From: Chaetoceros tenuissimus
Taxonomy: Eukaryota; Bacillariophyta; Thalassiosirophyceae; Chaetocerotales; Chaetocerotaceae
Direction: 5' to 3'
Length of the DNA: 64,000 nucleotides
NCBI GenBank assembly: GCA_021927905.1
Contig: BLLK01000062.1
Coordinates: 992,001-1,056,000, forward strand
Of the stretch, positions 1 to 11,311 are shown in pieces. The notes beneath the pieces were generated by a model. It saw nothing but the letters and a program-made list of their open reading frames with translations. It was not told where the DNA came from and did no database searches. Position 1 is the stretch's first letter, and each line of letters begins with the position of its first letter. A program made the position numbers and the translations under genes.

Positions 1-1485
1 TCAATCTTGTCTAAAATCTTGCCGTAGCAATCGAGCGAACTTTGCACTGGTAGTCTACTTTCCGGAGACAGCATAGGGACACCTCGCAATGCGCGGTCGT
101 AATACATTCGAGCTCTCTCAATCTGAAATTTCATCATTTTCACAAAGTTCTCGTCCATTCTCTGAGCAAAGATTTGCTCTTCAGTTACTCCAAATCTTTC
201 CATATCTTCACGAGGAAGGTAGACGCGTCCACGTTTCACTGCATCTTCACCAACATCACGAAGGATATTGGTGAGTTGAAAAGCAACTCCTAGCGAAAGG
301 GCAGGCTCCCTAAACGAGAGAAACAAAGAGTATATTGTTAGAAGCTACATGGTTGATTTGGAAACTACGGTGAAAAATCAGATGTACTTACTTCGCTTCT
401 TCTTCCGTGTATCCAGGTGCACAGCCAAACACTGGCATACTCATCAAACCCACAGTACCTGCCACCCTATAACAATAGAGATGTAACTCTTCAAATGTTT
501 CATACCTATCTTGTCCCAAGTCAGGGATATCCATTAACATTCCTCTCACCATATCTGTGAATGGTTCGATTGGAAGATTTGGATATTTGATTTTACAATC
601 CAATAGAGGTAAGTCTAGCACATCTTCAACTATTCCATATTTGAAAAGATTTTCTAATCTCACTTCCCATGCAGATAAGTCAGTCAGCATACCCACATCT
701 TCGGGTTTACGTGGGGCATCTACAATTTCATCTGTTCTACGACACCATACATAAACTGCCCAGATTGCTTTTTGCGCAGGTTCAGGTAACAGTTGGGTTC
801 CTAAGTAGAATGTTTTTGCAAATGCTTCAGTCACAAGACCAGATTCGACGTAGGCTTCTTGTAACAGATTTTGAAGATTGGATTTCTCCTCGGAACTTAA
901 ATCCTTCTCGGATAAGATCTTTGCATCGGGATGTTCTTGAAAGAGTCCTGCTGGAGCAAGGGATCTCAAGTATGCTCCACACTGCTGTATTTTTGAATAA
1001 TCTTCCGGTTTCACAAACGCTCCAACTTCACGTCCAACCTCTTGTACTACTTCATCATTAATTCCCATCAATCTAGAATTTCCATCTCCAGCAAATCCTA
1101 ATTTCACTACTTCTTCCCCTGCCTCCTGAAGTGACTTGATGTATTCTTCTCTAGCTTGTGAAAGTGCGCGTTCTGCCTTTGAAGACTCATCCTTGATCGA
1201 TCCAAAGTCGATGACAGGTCCATCTTCTAGAATTCTACCTGATGAAAGCTCATTTTCGATTTCTTCCCTAGTTCTGCCAGTTCTATCATCACCTGGTTCA
1301 GATATTGATTGCTCTGTTTCTTCCATAGGTGAAACAGACATGCGTGTCGTGAAAGATTTACCGAAATGGCTACATTCTGTCTTAATTGCAACAGGTGTTT
1401 GCAAACTAAAGCAATTTATTGGAGAGATATTGTGGGAGATCGTCGAGATCAAGAACACCGATATCACAGATTTTGGGTACTTCAT
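1..1485 (-). CDS. PSY: Phytoene synthase, plastid-targeted (3' end cut off by window edge)
   Basis: Condenses two geranylgeranyl diphosphates to phytoene, the committing step of carotenoid synthesis in the plastid. Two exons are seen: 1485-392 and 309-1, joined in frame across an 82-nt GT-AG intron (GTAAGT donor). Exon 1 carries an N-terminal signal peptide ending NCF, the diatom plastid signature, then a ~100-residue acidic linker, then the catalytic fold. The two Asp-rich Mg/diphosphate motifs are visible: RRTDEIVDAP near residue 255 and NILRDVGEDA at the start of exon 2, followed by GRVYLPREDM. The stop codon lies beyond position 1. The family is clear; isoform cannot be told. Confidence 0.95.
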
Positions 1486-2031
1486 TTTTAGAAAATTTTG
1501 ATGCCCAAGTTACATATAATGGAGATCTGATTCTACGAAGTTGATTTAGACACAGTGAAAAATATTTTCACCTTAGCGATGCAGTCAAATATTTTCTTTG
1601 ATGATAATACTTGCTTCAACTTGGAACGATGTGTATCTGGCTTGGAAATCGAACAGAATCAAAAGAAGGTAATTTCCACTGTTGCCATAGCAGTTTCATG
1701 AAACCACGTTGAATGAGGATTGTCCTTCAATCTCATTGGCTGAAACGGAAACAAACTTCAATGTGGTTAGTCTGTCCTTCGACTTCAATTCAAAGCCAAC
1801 AAAAGTGCGTATGTAAAAAACCCGGAAATTGAGATAGCAAAACTCAAAACCTGTTTTATTCAATAGTTGTTTTTGGTCATTACTTTTACCCCTTCTTTCA
1901 AGTAAGTATCCTCTCTTCTTCTCCCAGCCTCTCATCTCCTTTGGCTCTCGCAACAACAACTTGACCTTTTTACTCAAAGGACCGCCAGTTCCTCACAAGT
2001 TGAAGCATTAGACAAATTACAAATTTCCATC
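1486..2031. promoter_or_regulatory. Divergent intergenic region, phytoene synthase / NAC-alpha
   Basis: 546 bases between the two start codons, presumably holding both promoters and 5' UTRs. A pyrimidine-rich stretch lies at 1880-1965. I recognise no specific site. A 93-codon open frame on the minus strand here has no family resemblance and is not called. Confidence 0.4.
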
Positions 2032-2747
2032 ATGAGTGTTGAAGAGATCCCACAGGTACGATTAATTGTAGTGATTGGCATGACCATGATTGATGATGGA
2101 GCCTGGAGGGTTGTAAAACAATCGAGAATGTGGTTATGTTGCAAATGTTTCTATTGGGTTATCGGTCCAAATTGCCACAAATGTACCATCACTGTTTTGT
2201 TTTGAAACTTTTCTAAATACATTTATTTCTATAGATTGAAGAAGTAGAGGACGTACCAGATGTTGCTGATACAGCAGTTGATGTTCCAGTTGAGGAAGCA
2301 TCTCCACTTAACCGTGCAGAGAAGAAGTCTCGTAAGATGATGCAGAAGCTTGGCATGAAGGCAGTACCAGGAGTACTTCGTGTAACTGTAAAGAAGTCCA
2401 AGAATGTTCTTTTCGCAATTTCCAAGCCTGATGTATTCAAGTCTACCAACTCTGAGACTTACATCGTTTTCGGAGAGGCTAAGAGTGAGGATGTAGGAGG
2501 TGCTGCTGCTCAACAGGCTGCTGCTGCTAGACAGTTCCGTGAGGCTCAGGCTGCTCAAGTAGCAGCTGCTGATGATGGAGATGATGATGTTCCAGCATTG
2601 GATGACGCTGTTGATGAGGAAGGAGTTGAGAGTAAGGATATTGAGCTTGTTATGACCCAAGCTGGATGTTCTAGAGCAAAGGCTGTACAGGCTTTGAAAG
2701 AGAACGACGGAGATCTTGTAAACTCTATCATGTCTTTGACTACCTAG
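2032..2747 (+). CDS. Nascent polypeptide-associated complex subunit alpha
   Basis: Cytosolic ribosome-associated chaperone subunit that pairs with BTF3/NAC-beta and shields nascent chains. Exon 1 is only 24 nt (2032-2055, MSVEEIPQ); exon 2 runs 2235-2747; the 179-nt intron is GT-AG. The NAC domain follows an acidic leader: SRAEKK-like helix ([17 protein letters not shown]), then the [16 protein letters not shown] and [20 protein letters not shown] strands. A C-terminal UBA domain ([21 protein letters not shown]) closes the protein at about 179 residues, normal for the family. The position of the intron immediately behind the start fits the 5'-biased introns seen in RPS13, RPS4 and HSP90 in this window. 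Confidence 0.96.
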
Positions 2748-2976
2748 GCTAAGTCGTTGAAGTTTGTTTAAAGAAATAGATTTACGTTGTACACTAGAAA
2801 ATTCTTCTTTCCTTTATTTGTATTCCTTCCAGGTGACAGAAACAACTTTTTAATTAGTTTTTCATTTTACATTTATTTCTTAGCTTACATTTTTTTGACG
2901 ATGGGTTCCATTAGTAACTTGGAATGTTGTGTGATTGAGCAATATATCATAGATTAATGCCAAATTTCAATTCATT

Positions 2977-3429
2977 TTATTCAGATGCCATCATTTCATC
3001 ATCAAAATTGTCGTCATCTTGTTCCTCTTCGTCAACAGGCATATCTTCAATTTGTCTCAGAATATCTTCAACTTCCATACGATTTTTTTTCACTGATGGC
3101 AATACTTCTTCAAGCTGATCAATGACAAGATCGCATTGTGCTACTAGAGTTTCACAAGCTTCTTTTAAGACATCTGATGCTCTCTCCCTATCTTGCTCAT
3201 TTTTTGACTTCGATGTTTGGACACGAATGTGGACTACTGGTTCGGAAGGATGTGGTACAGAATATCCAGCAAACTCTACTTTTGATGTATTCATCAGAAC
3301 GTGTCGGATAGAATTTCCAAGTGTATGATCTTCATTCCCTATCGCAAAAGTTCTAGAACCAGGATGCCCAGTACCTCTTACTTCGATATCAAATGGTGCC
3401 GGTTGAATTTTGACCTCATTAACCGACAT
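2977..3429 (-). CDS. RNA polymerases I and III shared subunit AC19 (RPAC2)
   Basis: Small subunit shared by nuclear RNA polymerases I and III; pairs with AC40 in the assembly platform equivalent to the bacterial alpha dimer. Single exon, 150 residues. The alpha-like core is plain: GNEDHTLGNSIRHVLM near residue 31, then VEFAGYSVPHPSEPVVHIRVQT. A charged helix and a very acidic C-terminal tail (EEQDDDNFDDEMM) follow. Length is in the family range. Convergent with NAC-alpha, 229 bases between stops. Confidence 0.93.
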   Translation of the reverse strand: MSVNEVKIQPAPFDIEVRGTGHPGSRTFAIGNEDHTLGNSIRHVLMNTSKVEFAGYSVPHPSEPVVHIRVQTSKSKNEQDRERASDVLKEACETLVAQCDLVIDQLEEVLPSVKKNRMEVEDILRQIEDMPVDEEEQDDDNFDDEMMASE

Positions 3430-3878
3430 TTTCTGTTCTTAGTTTTATTGAGTTGGTTTACAAAGACAAGTTTTGGTCAGATCAACTGAGGGTGATAAAA
3501 GAGATGCAAAATTTACAATGCCAGGATAGTATTGGAAGATACTCGTACTGACTAGGATTATTTTTAAAATACACAACCCTCCATCATCTCCAAGAAAACT
3601 GAAAACACAGCTAGGTGAAAGAAAAATCATTTCAATGGCTGGGAAAGCATTGATGTATCTATGACTAAATTAGTATTGACGTTTCTCTCATTTTTGGTGC
3701 ACTCTTACACTAGTAGCACAGCGTTACACGAGACACGAGAGCAAAAGGCAAAAAGAAGGATACCATCATCCTATGGCCTATGTTGATCGATGTTATATTA
3801 TTCTCAGTGGTACAGAAATTGGCTACTCCTTTTCCCTACACACTCATTTTTAAAGAAAGCTTTTAAGTCAGTGCAACA
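3430..3878. promoter_or_regulatory. Divergent intergenic region, AC19 / MGDG synthase
   Basis: 449 bases between two divergent start codons. AT-rich; I see no clear motif beyond the presumed promoters. Confidence 0.35.
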
Positions 3879-5714
3879 ATGAGAGTGCCAAGTTTAGCTA
3901 CAATTGCTCCTCTATTGCTTTTTGCAAACCAATCGAATGCATTTTCTGTACAAAACAATTCTCCAATTGCAACAAACTCTTTGTTGAAGTCTCCTTCAGC
4001 GGCTTTCCAGCCAACCACAACAGTGTTGTTTGCAAAGGAAACCGGAACTATACAAATTCTGATGTCGGATACTGGAGGTGGACATCGTGCAAGCGCAAAC
4101 GCTCTGCGCGATGCTTTCGATGAACTATATCCTGGCCAGATTGAAGTCGATATTGTAGATATCTTCACAGAGTATGGCCCTTTCTGGCCAATTAATGCTT
4201 TCGTACCAATTTATAAAATTATGGCTACTTATCCCATTCTATGGCAGATCACTTATGAATCAGGAGCTACCCCTCTTGGACTATGGTTCAATGAGTTGAT
4301 GTTGGAGGTAAGCATATTTTGCAATTTGATTTAGTATAGTCTTGTGTTTATTGCTTCAGGCCAACTTATGAATTCAAATGTCAATAGATATTTTGCTTTG
4401 AGCCATTTAAGGAGTGTATGGTTAGACCTTCTGGTAGTACAGAGAAAAGAGCTGACATGGTGGTATCGGTACATCCACTCACACAGGACATCCCACTTAA
4501 AATTCTTAACGATGTCGACTCCAATGGGAAATCACGTAAAGAGGGACGCACAACTCCGTTTGCAACAGTTGTAACTGACTTGGGGTAAGTTTGAATGTTT
4601 GACAATGGCTTAAGCGCCTTGAAAAGTTTCTAATTTTTAAAAATTAATGATTTGAAGTGGCGCACATCCAACTTGGTTCAATCCAGGGGTTGATAAATGT
4701 TTTGTCCCTAGTGATGCATTGAATAAAGCAGCAAGAGATAGGGGTGTGCAATCTGAACAAATTGTTCAATATGGACTTCCAATTCGTAAGGGTTTCTGGG
4801 CCGACCGTGGTACAAATACTGGAAAATCTACAAATGCTCAAAATGGTAACTTCTTCGAAGATCTTTTCGCTGGACTAACAGGAGGAAAGTCAAATACTGA
4901 AACCCCAAAAGTATCTTCACCAAAATCTAGTTTGCAAACCAAATTAGGACTGAAGGAAAATCTTCCAACTGTTTTAATAGTAGGTAAGTGTCATTGTGGA
5001 GTGAAATGGTTCACCACTACTTTGGTTTACCAGCGATACTAACATAATTTAACATCATTTGCGATGCCAAGGTGGAGGAGACGGAATGGGTGGAATTATC
5101 AAGCAGGCAAATGCAATGGGAGAGAAATTGGCACAGAAGGGTGCAGAAGATGGAAATACTTATCAAATGGTTGTAGTTTGTGGAAAGAACGAACAGGCGC
5201 AAAACGACCTTTCTTCAAAAGAATGGGGTGAGAATGTTTCTGTTGTTGTCAATGGATTTGTGAACAATATGGATGAATGGATGAGGTCATCTGATGTCAT
5301 TGTAACAAAAGCTGGACCTGGTTCAATTGCAGAAGCTTCGATTTGTGGTCTACCTTGCATGCTTTCATCATACCTTCCGGTGAGTAATTAGTTAGATTTG
5401 ATATGAAAATTAAATCTGCAAAAGTCTAATAACTTTGTTATCAGGGACAAGAGTTTGGAAACATTGCTTTTGTTGAAGAAAATGGATTTGGGAAATACTC
5501 CGGGGACCCTCAGAAAATTGCTGACGAGGTTAGTACTTGGTTATCTTCTCCAGATATGTTATCAACTATGCAAGCTGCAGCGCTTGAAGCTGCTCGACCA
5601 TCAGCTACAGTTGAAATTGCTAAAGATCTTGCAGCCATGTTATTCGAACACAAGAAGAGTTTGACACAAAATGCAGAGACGAGCGAGGAAAAGAAAGAGC
5701 TAGTATCACAGTAA
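3879..5714 (+). CDS. Monogalactosyldiacylglycerol synthase, plastid-targeted
   Basis: GT28-family glycosyltransferase that moves galactose from UDP-Gal to diacylglycerol, making the main thylakoid lipid MGDG. Five exons join in frame to 509 residues: 3879-4307, 4388-4584, 4658-4983, 5072-5379, 5445-5714. N-terminus has a signal peptide ending SNAFSV (plastid type). Core motifs: SDTGGGHRASANALRDAF (acceptor-side N domain), VVSVHPLTQDIPL, TDLGGAHPTWFNP, GGGDGMGG, and the donor site [31 protein letters not shown] split by the last intron. Between QYGLPIRKGFWA and the GGGDGMGG loop lies a hydrophilic insert of about 50 residues rich in Asn/Ser/Lys. Start chosen because the signal peptide begins there. 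Identity is secure. Confidence 0.95.
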
Positions 5715-5849
5715 ATGATAATAAGCCACAACAAATAAAATAATATAGACATGCTACTGGACTACTATTGTATAAGTAGTCCAAAGATAATATAATATGA
5801 ACTTCTACTTTTACTTTTAAACCTTTTGCCCCATGAGAAAGTTATGAAA

Positions 5850-7826
5850 TTACTCTGCAGCCTTGTTTCCCATTTTACGCTGTCTGAGCTGTCTTCTGTA
5901 CGCTGTGGAAGAAAGAGATCCACGGTTAACCTTCGATGGGCCTGCAGAGACTTCTGACATGGATGACATTGATTTCAAACTTTCATTTCCAGCCTTTTTG
6001 AATGTAGTGTAAATGTTTGGCTTAGGAGCAGGTGTACTTGGGGTCTCAATCTTTTTCGACTTGTTGTACAAAAATTTTTGCAACATTGAAGACTCTGCAT
6101 CTGCTTCCTTGTCTTTACCCTCTTCTAACTGCTTCTCAAGTTTGCGCATATCTCTCGTAGCTCTCTCCTTGGTTGCAGTAAGTTGCAAAAGCAGTGACTG
6201 TTTTTCTGCGCGAAGATTTTCAACCATTGATTTCAAGTCATCAGAACTTGCATTCTCCAAATTAGTATTTGTACTTGAAGAATTTTGCATCTTTAGGAAT
6301 GCTGGAGATGTCTTGAGGTCTTCAAGTTCTCTCGTCAAAGCATTCTGTGTAGCTGCCCATTTCTTTCTTTCGCGAACAATTTGCATGTCTCTCGCTTTAT
6401 TTTCCTTGATGTGTTTGTCACACAAAGCACGTAGCTCAAGCTGCAACTGCTCAAGCTCAGAATTCTTTCTTCTGAGAGCTCCTTGTTTTTGAGTACTATT
6501 GTCATGCATAAGGTCAACTTTCTTCTCTGCAGCCTTGAGCTTTGCCAATGTCTCTTTCAGTTCATTGGTGAGCTGTATTTTGTCACTTGCCAATCCGTTG
6601 ATCTTTTCATGCAAAGCACCCATCTTCGACTTTCGGTCCTCTTTGACCTCCAAAACTTCATTATCCTTCGAAATACGTGTGAGACGTGCTTCGTTCTTTG
6701 CTTCATCAAGCTCTTGAGTTAGAGTATCAACTGACTCCTCAAGATTTTCAACAATCTTTTGAGTATCCTTCAGCTGGATAACAGTGTCCTCATGTGCACG
6801 TTCTTCAACTTCTAGCTTCTCAAGAGTTTCTTCAAGCCTGATTTTCAACTCATCGATGGAATGGTCTCTTTCCTCAATCTCTGCTCTGTTTTGGTCTTCC
6901 ATTTCCTTCACTCTCTGCTCCTCCTTATCGAAGATTTCCTTTCTCTCGTCTTCGAAGTCTTCTTCCAACTCTCTCATCTTCTGCTCCATATCTTGGAGAT
7001 CCTGCTCAGCCTTTGCAAGTTGACTCTCAACGTCAGCAAGCTTCTGTTGAGTAGTAGAGTAAGCACCTTCTACATTGCTGGTCTTGATCTCAACGGATTT
7101 CAAACCTCTTTCCATCTCAAGAAGTTTATCTTCAAGCTCTTGCTCACGGAAAGCCATATCTTGTCTCATTTCTTCCATAGTGTTGCGAAGGGCGGCATTT
7201 TTACCAACTTCATCATCATGGCGCTCATTCGCCTTTTGAATCTGCTTGGCAAGTTGTTCCATGAGGCCTTTGTAGTGGTTTTTGATTTCTTCAATTTCCT
7301 CATTCTTTGACTTCTCTAACTTGTGCTATACATATTGTTAGAATTCAAATGAAAATTGGAATTGCTTAATGGCAGATCTGCATGTTGTACTTACCATTCT
7401 CTTTCCAAACTCTTTTGGACTTGTTTCGTTCTTTAGAGTCTTTTGCAGTTTTGCAATCTCTTCATCCTTTTTCTTGAGCTTTTCATGAAGGTCAGATGTG
7501 GAGGCATCATCAGAGAGAGAATCAAAGATATCAGCAGAAGTCATTCCAGTATCTTGAGTCATAGTTCTTGATGCCTTTGCTCCACTACTATTCTTGTTTT
7601 TCTGAAGCTTATTCATTTTCCGTTTCATATCTTCAAACTCAGTGCGCTCGAGTTCTTGATAGAACTTTAGTTCCTCAAGCTCTTTCTTGAGATGCTGAAC
7701 CTCACGGCCTGGGTTTGAGCGCTTCTTTTTCTGCTCTTCATAGTATTCCTCATCATCTTGGAACTGGTCCTTGATGAACGCTTGTACTAGGTCCATGCTT
7801 GATTGTATTTTCTTCTTTCTTTTCAA
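5850..7826 (-). CDS. Long coiled-coil protein of unknown function
   Basis: Two exons, 7826 (or 7796)-7395 and 7325-5850, joined in frame across a 69-nt intron. The upstream ATG adds MKRKKKIQSS; the downstream ATG (MDLVQAFIKDQ) may be the real start, giving about 625 residues. Almost the whole protein is heptad-patterned, rich in Glu, Lys, Leu and Gln, like a myosin-tail or centrosomal rod; a basic Ser/Thr-rich tail (about the last 80 residues) follows. No catalytic domain is seen. Coiled-coil similarity to myosin or Golgin proteins would be compositional only. A consensus E2F site lies about 215 bases upstream, suggesting cell-cycle expression (inference). Confidence 0.75.
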
Positions 7827-8247
7827 GTACTTTTGTAGTAAATATGATCATAGCAAAGAAAGGAAAAATCAAAGATGAAGGTTGAAGAACAAAAGACTTC
7901 CGTTGGAATGCGTTGAGATTTTTATAGCTTCATTATGAGGCTTTTTAGCTCCTATATGACATAATCAAACAAGATTGACACATTTTTAGAAAGTAAAGAA
8001 AGGGAAAGGGAGAAGGAGGACAGAGTCGTGCATTTCTTTTTTTGGCGGGAAAAAAATGGAACGGTAGAACGTTCCAGGAGTTTGAAATGAGGTCAGCTTT
8101 TTGGCTGGTTCAACTTATTAGCATTGCAGTGTTTATGGATTTTTGCCTTTTACTTTTGTAACCACTGAATCTTATTTGTTGTAGTGCATTGCAAAATATA
8201 ACATAGATAGAAAATTTGCTGAAGCTATAGTACATTTGTTTTAAAAA
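7827..8247. promoter_or_regulatory. Divergent promoter region, coiled-coil gene / MTHFR
   Basis: 421 bases between divergent starts. Holds the E2F-type site listed separately, plus purine-rich stretches near 7990-8030. Nothing else recognised. Confidence 0.4.
8041..8052 (+). promoter_or_regulatory. E2F/DP-type site TTTGGCGGGAAA
   Basis: The 12-mer TTTGGCGGGAAA matches the eukaryotic E2F consensus TTTSSCGC-like core followed by GGGAAA. It lies in the divergent promoter region, about 196 bases upstream of the MTHFR ATG and about 215 bases from the coiled-coil start. Function is inferred from the match only. Confidence 0.45.
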
Positions 8248-9719
8248 ATGACATCCGTTGATCCAAAAATTATTGACTTGCTCAAGACCACCAAAGAGGG
8301 AGAAACTCCAGTTTCTCTGGAATACTTTCCTCCAAGAACTGATGAAGGAGTAAAGGTGAGTAGAAATTCAATTATAATATGAGAAGCAATACATTATTTT
8401 CGTCAAAATATGGGCATGCTAAATTCTCAAACTTATTTTCTTGCAGAACCTCAAAGCTCGTATGGGACGCATGAAGGAAAACTTAAGTCCACTTTTCTGT
8501 GATGTGACATGGGGAGCAGGAGGATCTACTGCTGATCTTTCACTAGAATTGGCTCTTCATATGCAAAAGTGTGGATATTTAGGTAAGTTTTCTACAAGCT
8601 CAATCGAGCACATAGTATTTTTCTGCCTTTACTAACTTTCATGACCATATTACAGCAAACATGCATCTTACATGCACCAATATGGAAAAGGACGGTGATC
8701 CAGTAGCTGCAGTTAGAGAAGCACTTGAGAAGTGTATCGATGGAGGGATTAGAAACATTGTAGCTCTTCGTGGAGATCCACCACATGGTGAAGACGAATG
8801 GAAGGCTGCCGAAGGAGGATTTACTTGTGCTCTCGATTTGGTTAAATTTATTCGCAGTGAATTTGGTGATGAGTTTGGAATTGCAGTAGCTGGATACCCA
8901 GAGGGTCATCCAAATGCAATCTCAGAGATCAAAGAAGGAGAGGAAGCATCTCTTTCAGAAGCTGAACTTGCTAGATGTTCACATTTTGATGGAAAAACAT
9001 ATGTTTGCAAGGACGAAGACTTCAAGAAGGAGATGGATTATTTGAAAGAGAAGGTAGATGCTGGCGCAGGTAAGAACTTATCATTTGTTTACAGTTATCA
9101 TATGGTTTCTATACAAACATAAATACTGACGGAATCATTTCTAGACATGATCTTTACACAAATGTTTTTCGATATTGAAGTGTACAAAAATTTCGTGAAG
9201 GAGTGTAGGGAATATGGAATTGATGTTCCAATTGTTCCAGGTCTTATGTGTATTAACGCATACCCAGGATTTAAAAAAATGACCAAATTTTGCAAGACTA
9301 GAGTTCCAAAGGCTCTCGAAGATAAAATGGACTCTATGAAGGATGATCCAGCATCAGTTAAAGCTTTCGGAGTTGAGTTTGGTGCTGAAATATGTCAACA
9401 ACTTATTGATTTTGGAATAGATGTACTTCACTTTTATACTCTTAACTTGGAGAAAGTAGTTTATGGAATCACCGACGCATTGAACATCACAGATAACCTT
9501 GTGGAAAAGAGTGACGAAAAGGATGCAAACTCCATGCAAGCTGTAGGAAGTGCATGGGCAAGAGTTGGAGACAAAGTCAAGAGTATTTACGGAGTCGGAG
9601 TTGTAACCGATATGAGAGGAAACGGAGAAGCTGTTATTGAGATGCAATCATGGGAACTTGCTGGTGGACAGAAGCCAACTGCTTACCTGCAAAAAGGAGC
9701 TTATGAAAAAGTTTTTTAA
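8248..9719 (+). CDS. Methylenetetrahydrofolate reductase, catalytic domain with short novel tail
   Basis: Flavoprotein reducing 5,10-methylene-THF to 5-methyl-THF for methionine synthesis. Four exons join in frame to 410 residues: 8248-8355, 8447-8582, 8656-9069, 9145-9719. Family motifs in order: [11 protein letters not shown] (catalytic Glu), [87 protein letters not shown]. The large SAM-binding regulatory domain of animal, plant and fungal MTHFR (total ~600-650 residues) is absent. Instead the last ~55 residues form a compact segment beginning [13 protein letters not shown] and including [14 protein letters not shown], resembling a small beta-barrel add-on. This suggests no classical SAM feedback. 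Confidence 0.93.
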
Positions 9720-10350
9720 TAACTCGATATTAGAAATCTAAACTTTCTGTCTTGCTTTATCCTTAGGTTATTTTGTCGTTCATTTTCGAACCTAACTCAG
9801 TATATCATTAACGGATCACAACAATTTTCTCATACTCAGTTTTAAGAAATTCGAATTCAGTAGAGAAATATGTACTAAAGCACTAAATAACTAGTACTTA
9901 TGACAATGCATCACGGCAGTGTACTTAAAAACTAAAGTAATACATGAATATGACGTCATGAAATCTGTTCAATTTCGATCAACAGAGTCACAATAGAAAA
10001 GTTTCATGATAGGCAAATATATTCATTTAAATCAGCACCATGCCATGCAATTATCTAGAGCAGTAGTCAGTAGTCCAATTAATATTGCAAACAAGAAAAG
10101 AAAACGACCTGGAGTTTTTGCTCTCATGAAACATTGGAGTATTCTCTCGTCCGCTTGCAAAAAAAAAACGACAGAAAAAGGAGATAAAACTGTATACTAT
10201 CTGTAATATCAACACTTTTATTATTTTTTATATCATAGCTCCGCGAAACATATTGCTACCTCGTAAATATTCATTAGGTAGGTTCTCAAGAAGAGGGCTA
10301 CAGTCGTAGATCGTAATCATTGCAATTCCTCGTCATTGCACCTTTATTTA
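9720..10350. other. Convergent intergenic region, MTHFR / Cys-rich gene
   Basis: About 630 bases holding both 3' UTRs. It has a palindromic CRE-like TGACGTCA at 9951-9958. A 66-codon frame at 10006-10206 looks random. Nothing else seen. Confidence 0.4.
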
Positions 10351-10755
10351 CTGTGTTAATGAAAAAAATTATGTGAGAAAAAGACTGTTATTGAAAAGAT
10401 CTGTTGAGTACCACACAGATTCACTTACATTTCCAGCTTTAGAAAGTGGTCCAGAGGTCATACAGCTGCTGCATTGGCATCCAAAAGAGTGAACACTGCA
10501 CGAAGCACAAGTGCATCCAACAGAGTGGCTATTAGCACAAGCACTGCATGCACAACCTGCAGCATGAGCACAACCTGCACACTTGCAACCTGCTGCATGG
10601 CTGTCAAAATTCGCAAACCATCCTGGAACAGCTGAAGCCTGAAGTTGAGTAGTAGCAGGAACAAAAGCGCGTCTGGATTGGGTAGCCTCTACAGCTGCCA
10701 TATTAGCAGATCCAGCGGAGAGAGATGCAGGTGCGAATGCAGTGAGGTCCTTCAT
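10348..10755 (-). CDS. Small Cys/His-repeat protein, possible metal binder
   Basis: Not a recognised family. From the ATG at 10755 the frame encodes an Ala/Ser-rich leader (~50 residues, with FVPATTQLQAS) and then four near-copies of H-x-x-G-C-x-C-x-x-C: HAAGCKCAGC, HAAGCACSAC, HSVGCTCASC, HSFGCQCSSC, spaced 11-13 residues. That is 12 Cys and 4 His in regular array, which fits metal binding (inference; metallothionein-like). Unspliced, the frame runs to 10369 (128 residues). A perfect GTAAGT donor at 10428, inside the frame, with an acceptor ending at 10351 would place TAA immediately after the splice and give a 109-residue protein; I think the spliced form is more likely because the unspliced tail is compositionally different. 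Confidence 0.65.
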
Positions 10756-11311
10756 GTTTTCGATATTGAAATGATATGTTTAGAAATACGAAGAGTAATT
10801 CATTTGTATCTGTCATCACTACTTCATACTCTTCTGCTGCTTAGGATCTCGTATGAAAGATCTGATCTATGACGTCAGTAAAACGTATTCAAGGGAAACT
10901 GGTTTTATAAATCTATGAAAATAGTTACCCTTACTCAATGACTTTATGTGAATTATCGAAGTTTTTTTGCATTTACAGATAGCCCTTTAATAATCCGAAG
11001 GTTGTGACGTAAGCATCAGCTAGGTACCTTGCTAATTCATTTAAAATTGTTCTCTTCTCCCCCCTTTTTCATTTCTTTTCCTTTTTTGAGTTTTTCCGCA
11101 AACCCCTCTCCTGAGCTTTTCGCTGCTTTGTGCTTTGTGTATCTTCATCTCCCCTCTCTGTCCACCTCTCGCCTCAGCTTGTTGTATTTTTTGTATTTTT
11201 AGAAAGGTTGTTGTTGGAAGCATCCAACATTTTTGCAGGTCCTTTCCAACTCCATAATTGAAAAGTCATTACACAAGAATATTAGTACAAAAAGGATAAG
11301 GTTGTATAAAT
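10756..11311. promoter_or_regulatory. Divergent promoter region, Cys-rich gene / CTR9
   Basis: 556 bases between divergent starts. CRE-like palindrome TGACGTCA at 10870-10877 (115 bases upstream of the Cys-rich ATG) and a TGACGTAA near 11004. A long pyrimidine-rich tract occupies about 11045-11170, in the likely CTR9 5' UTR. Confidence 0.45.

Noticed and set aside
1696-1977. 93-codon minus-strand open frame between PSY and NAC-alpha
   Set aside because: No domain, odd composition, and it covers the probable 5' UTR and promoter of NAC-alpha.
10006-10206. 66-codon plus-strand frame after MTHFR
   Set aside because: Lys-rich random-looking sequence in a convergent 3' region; no support.
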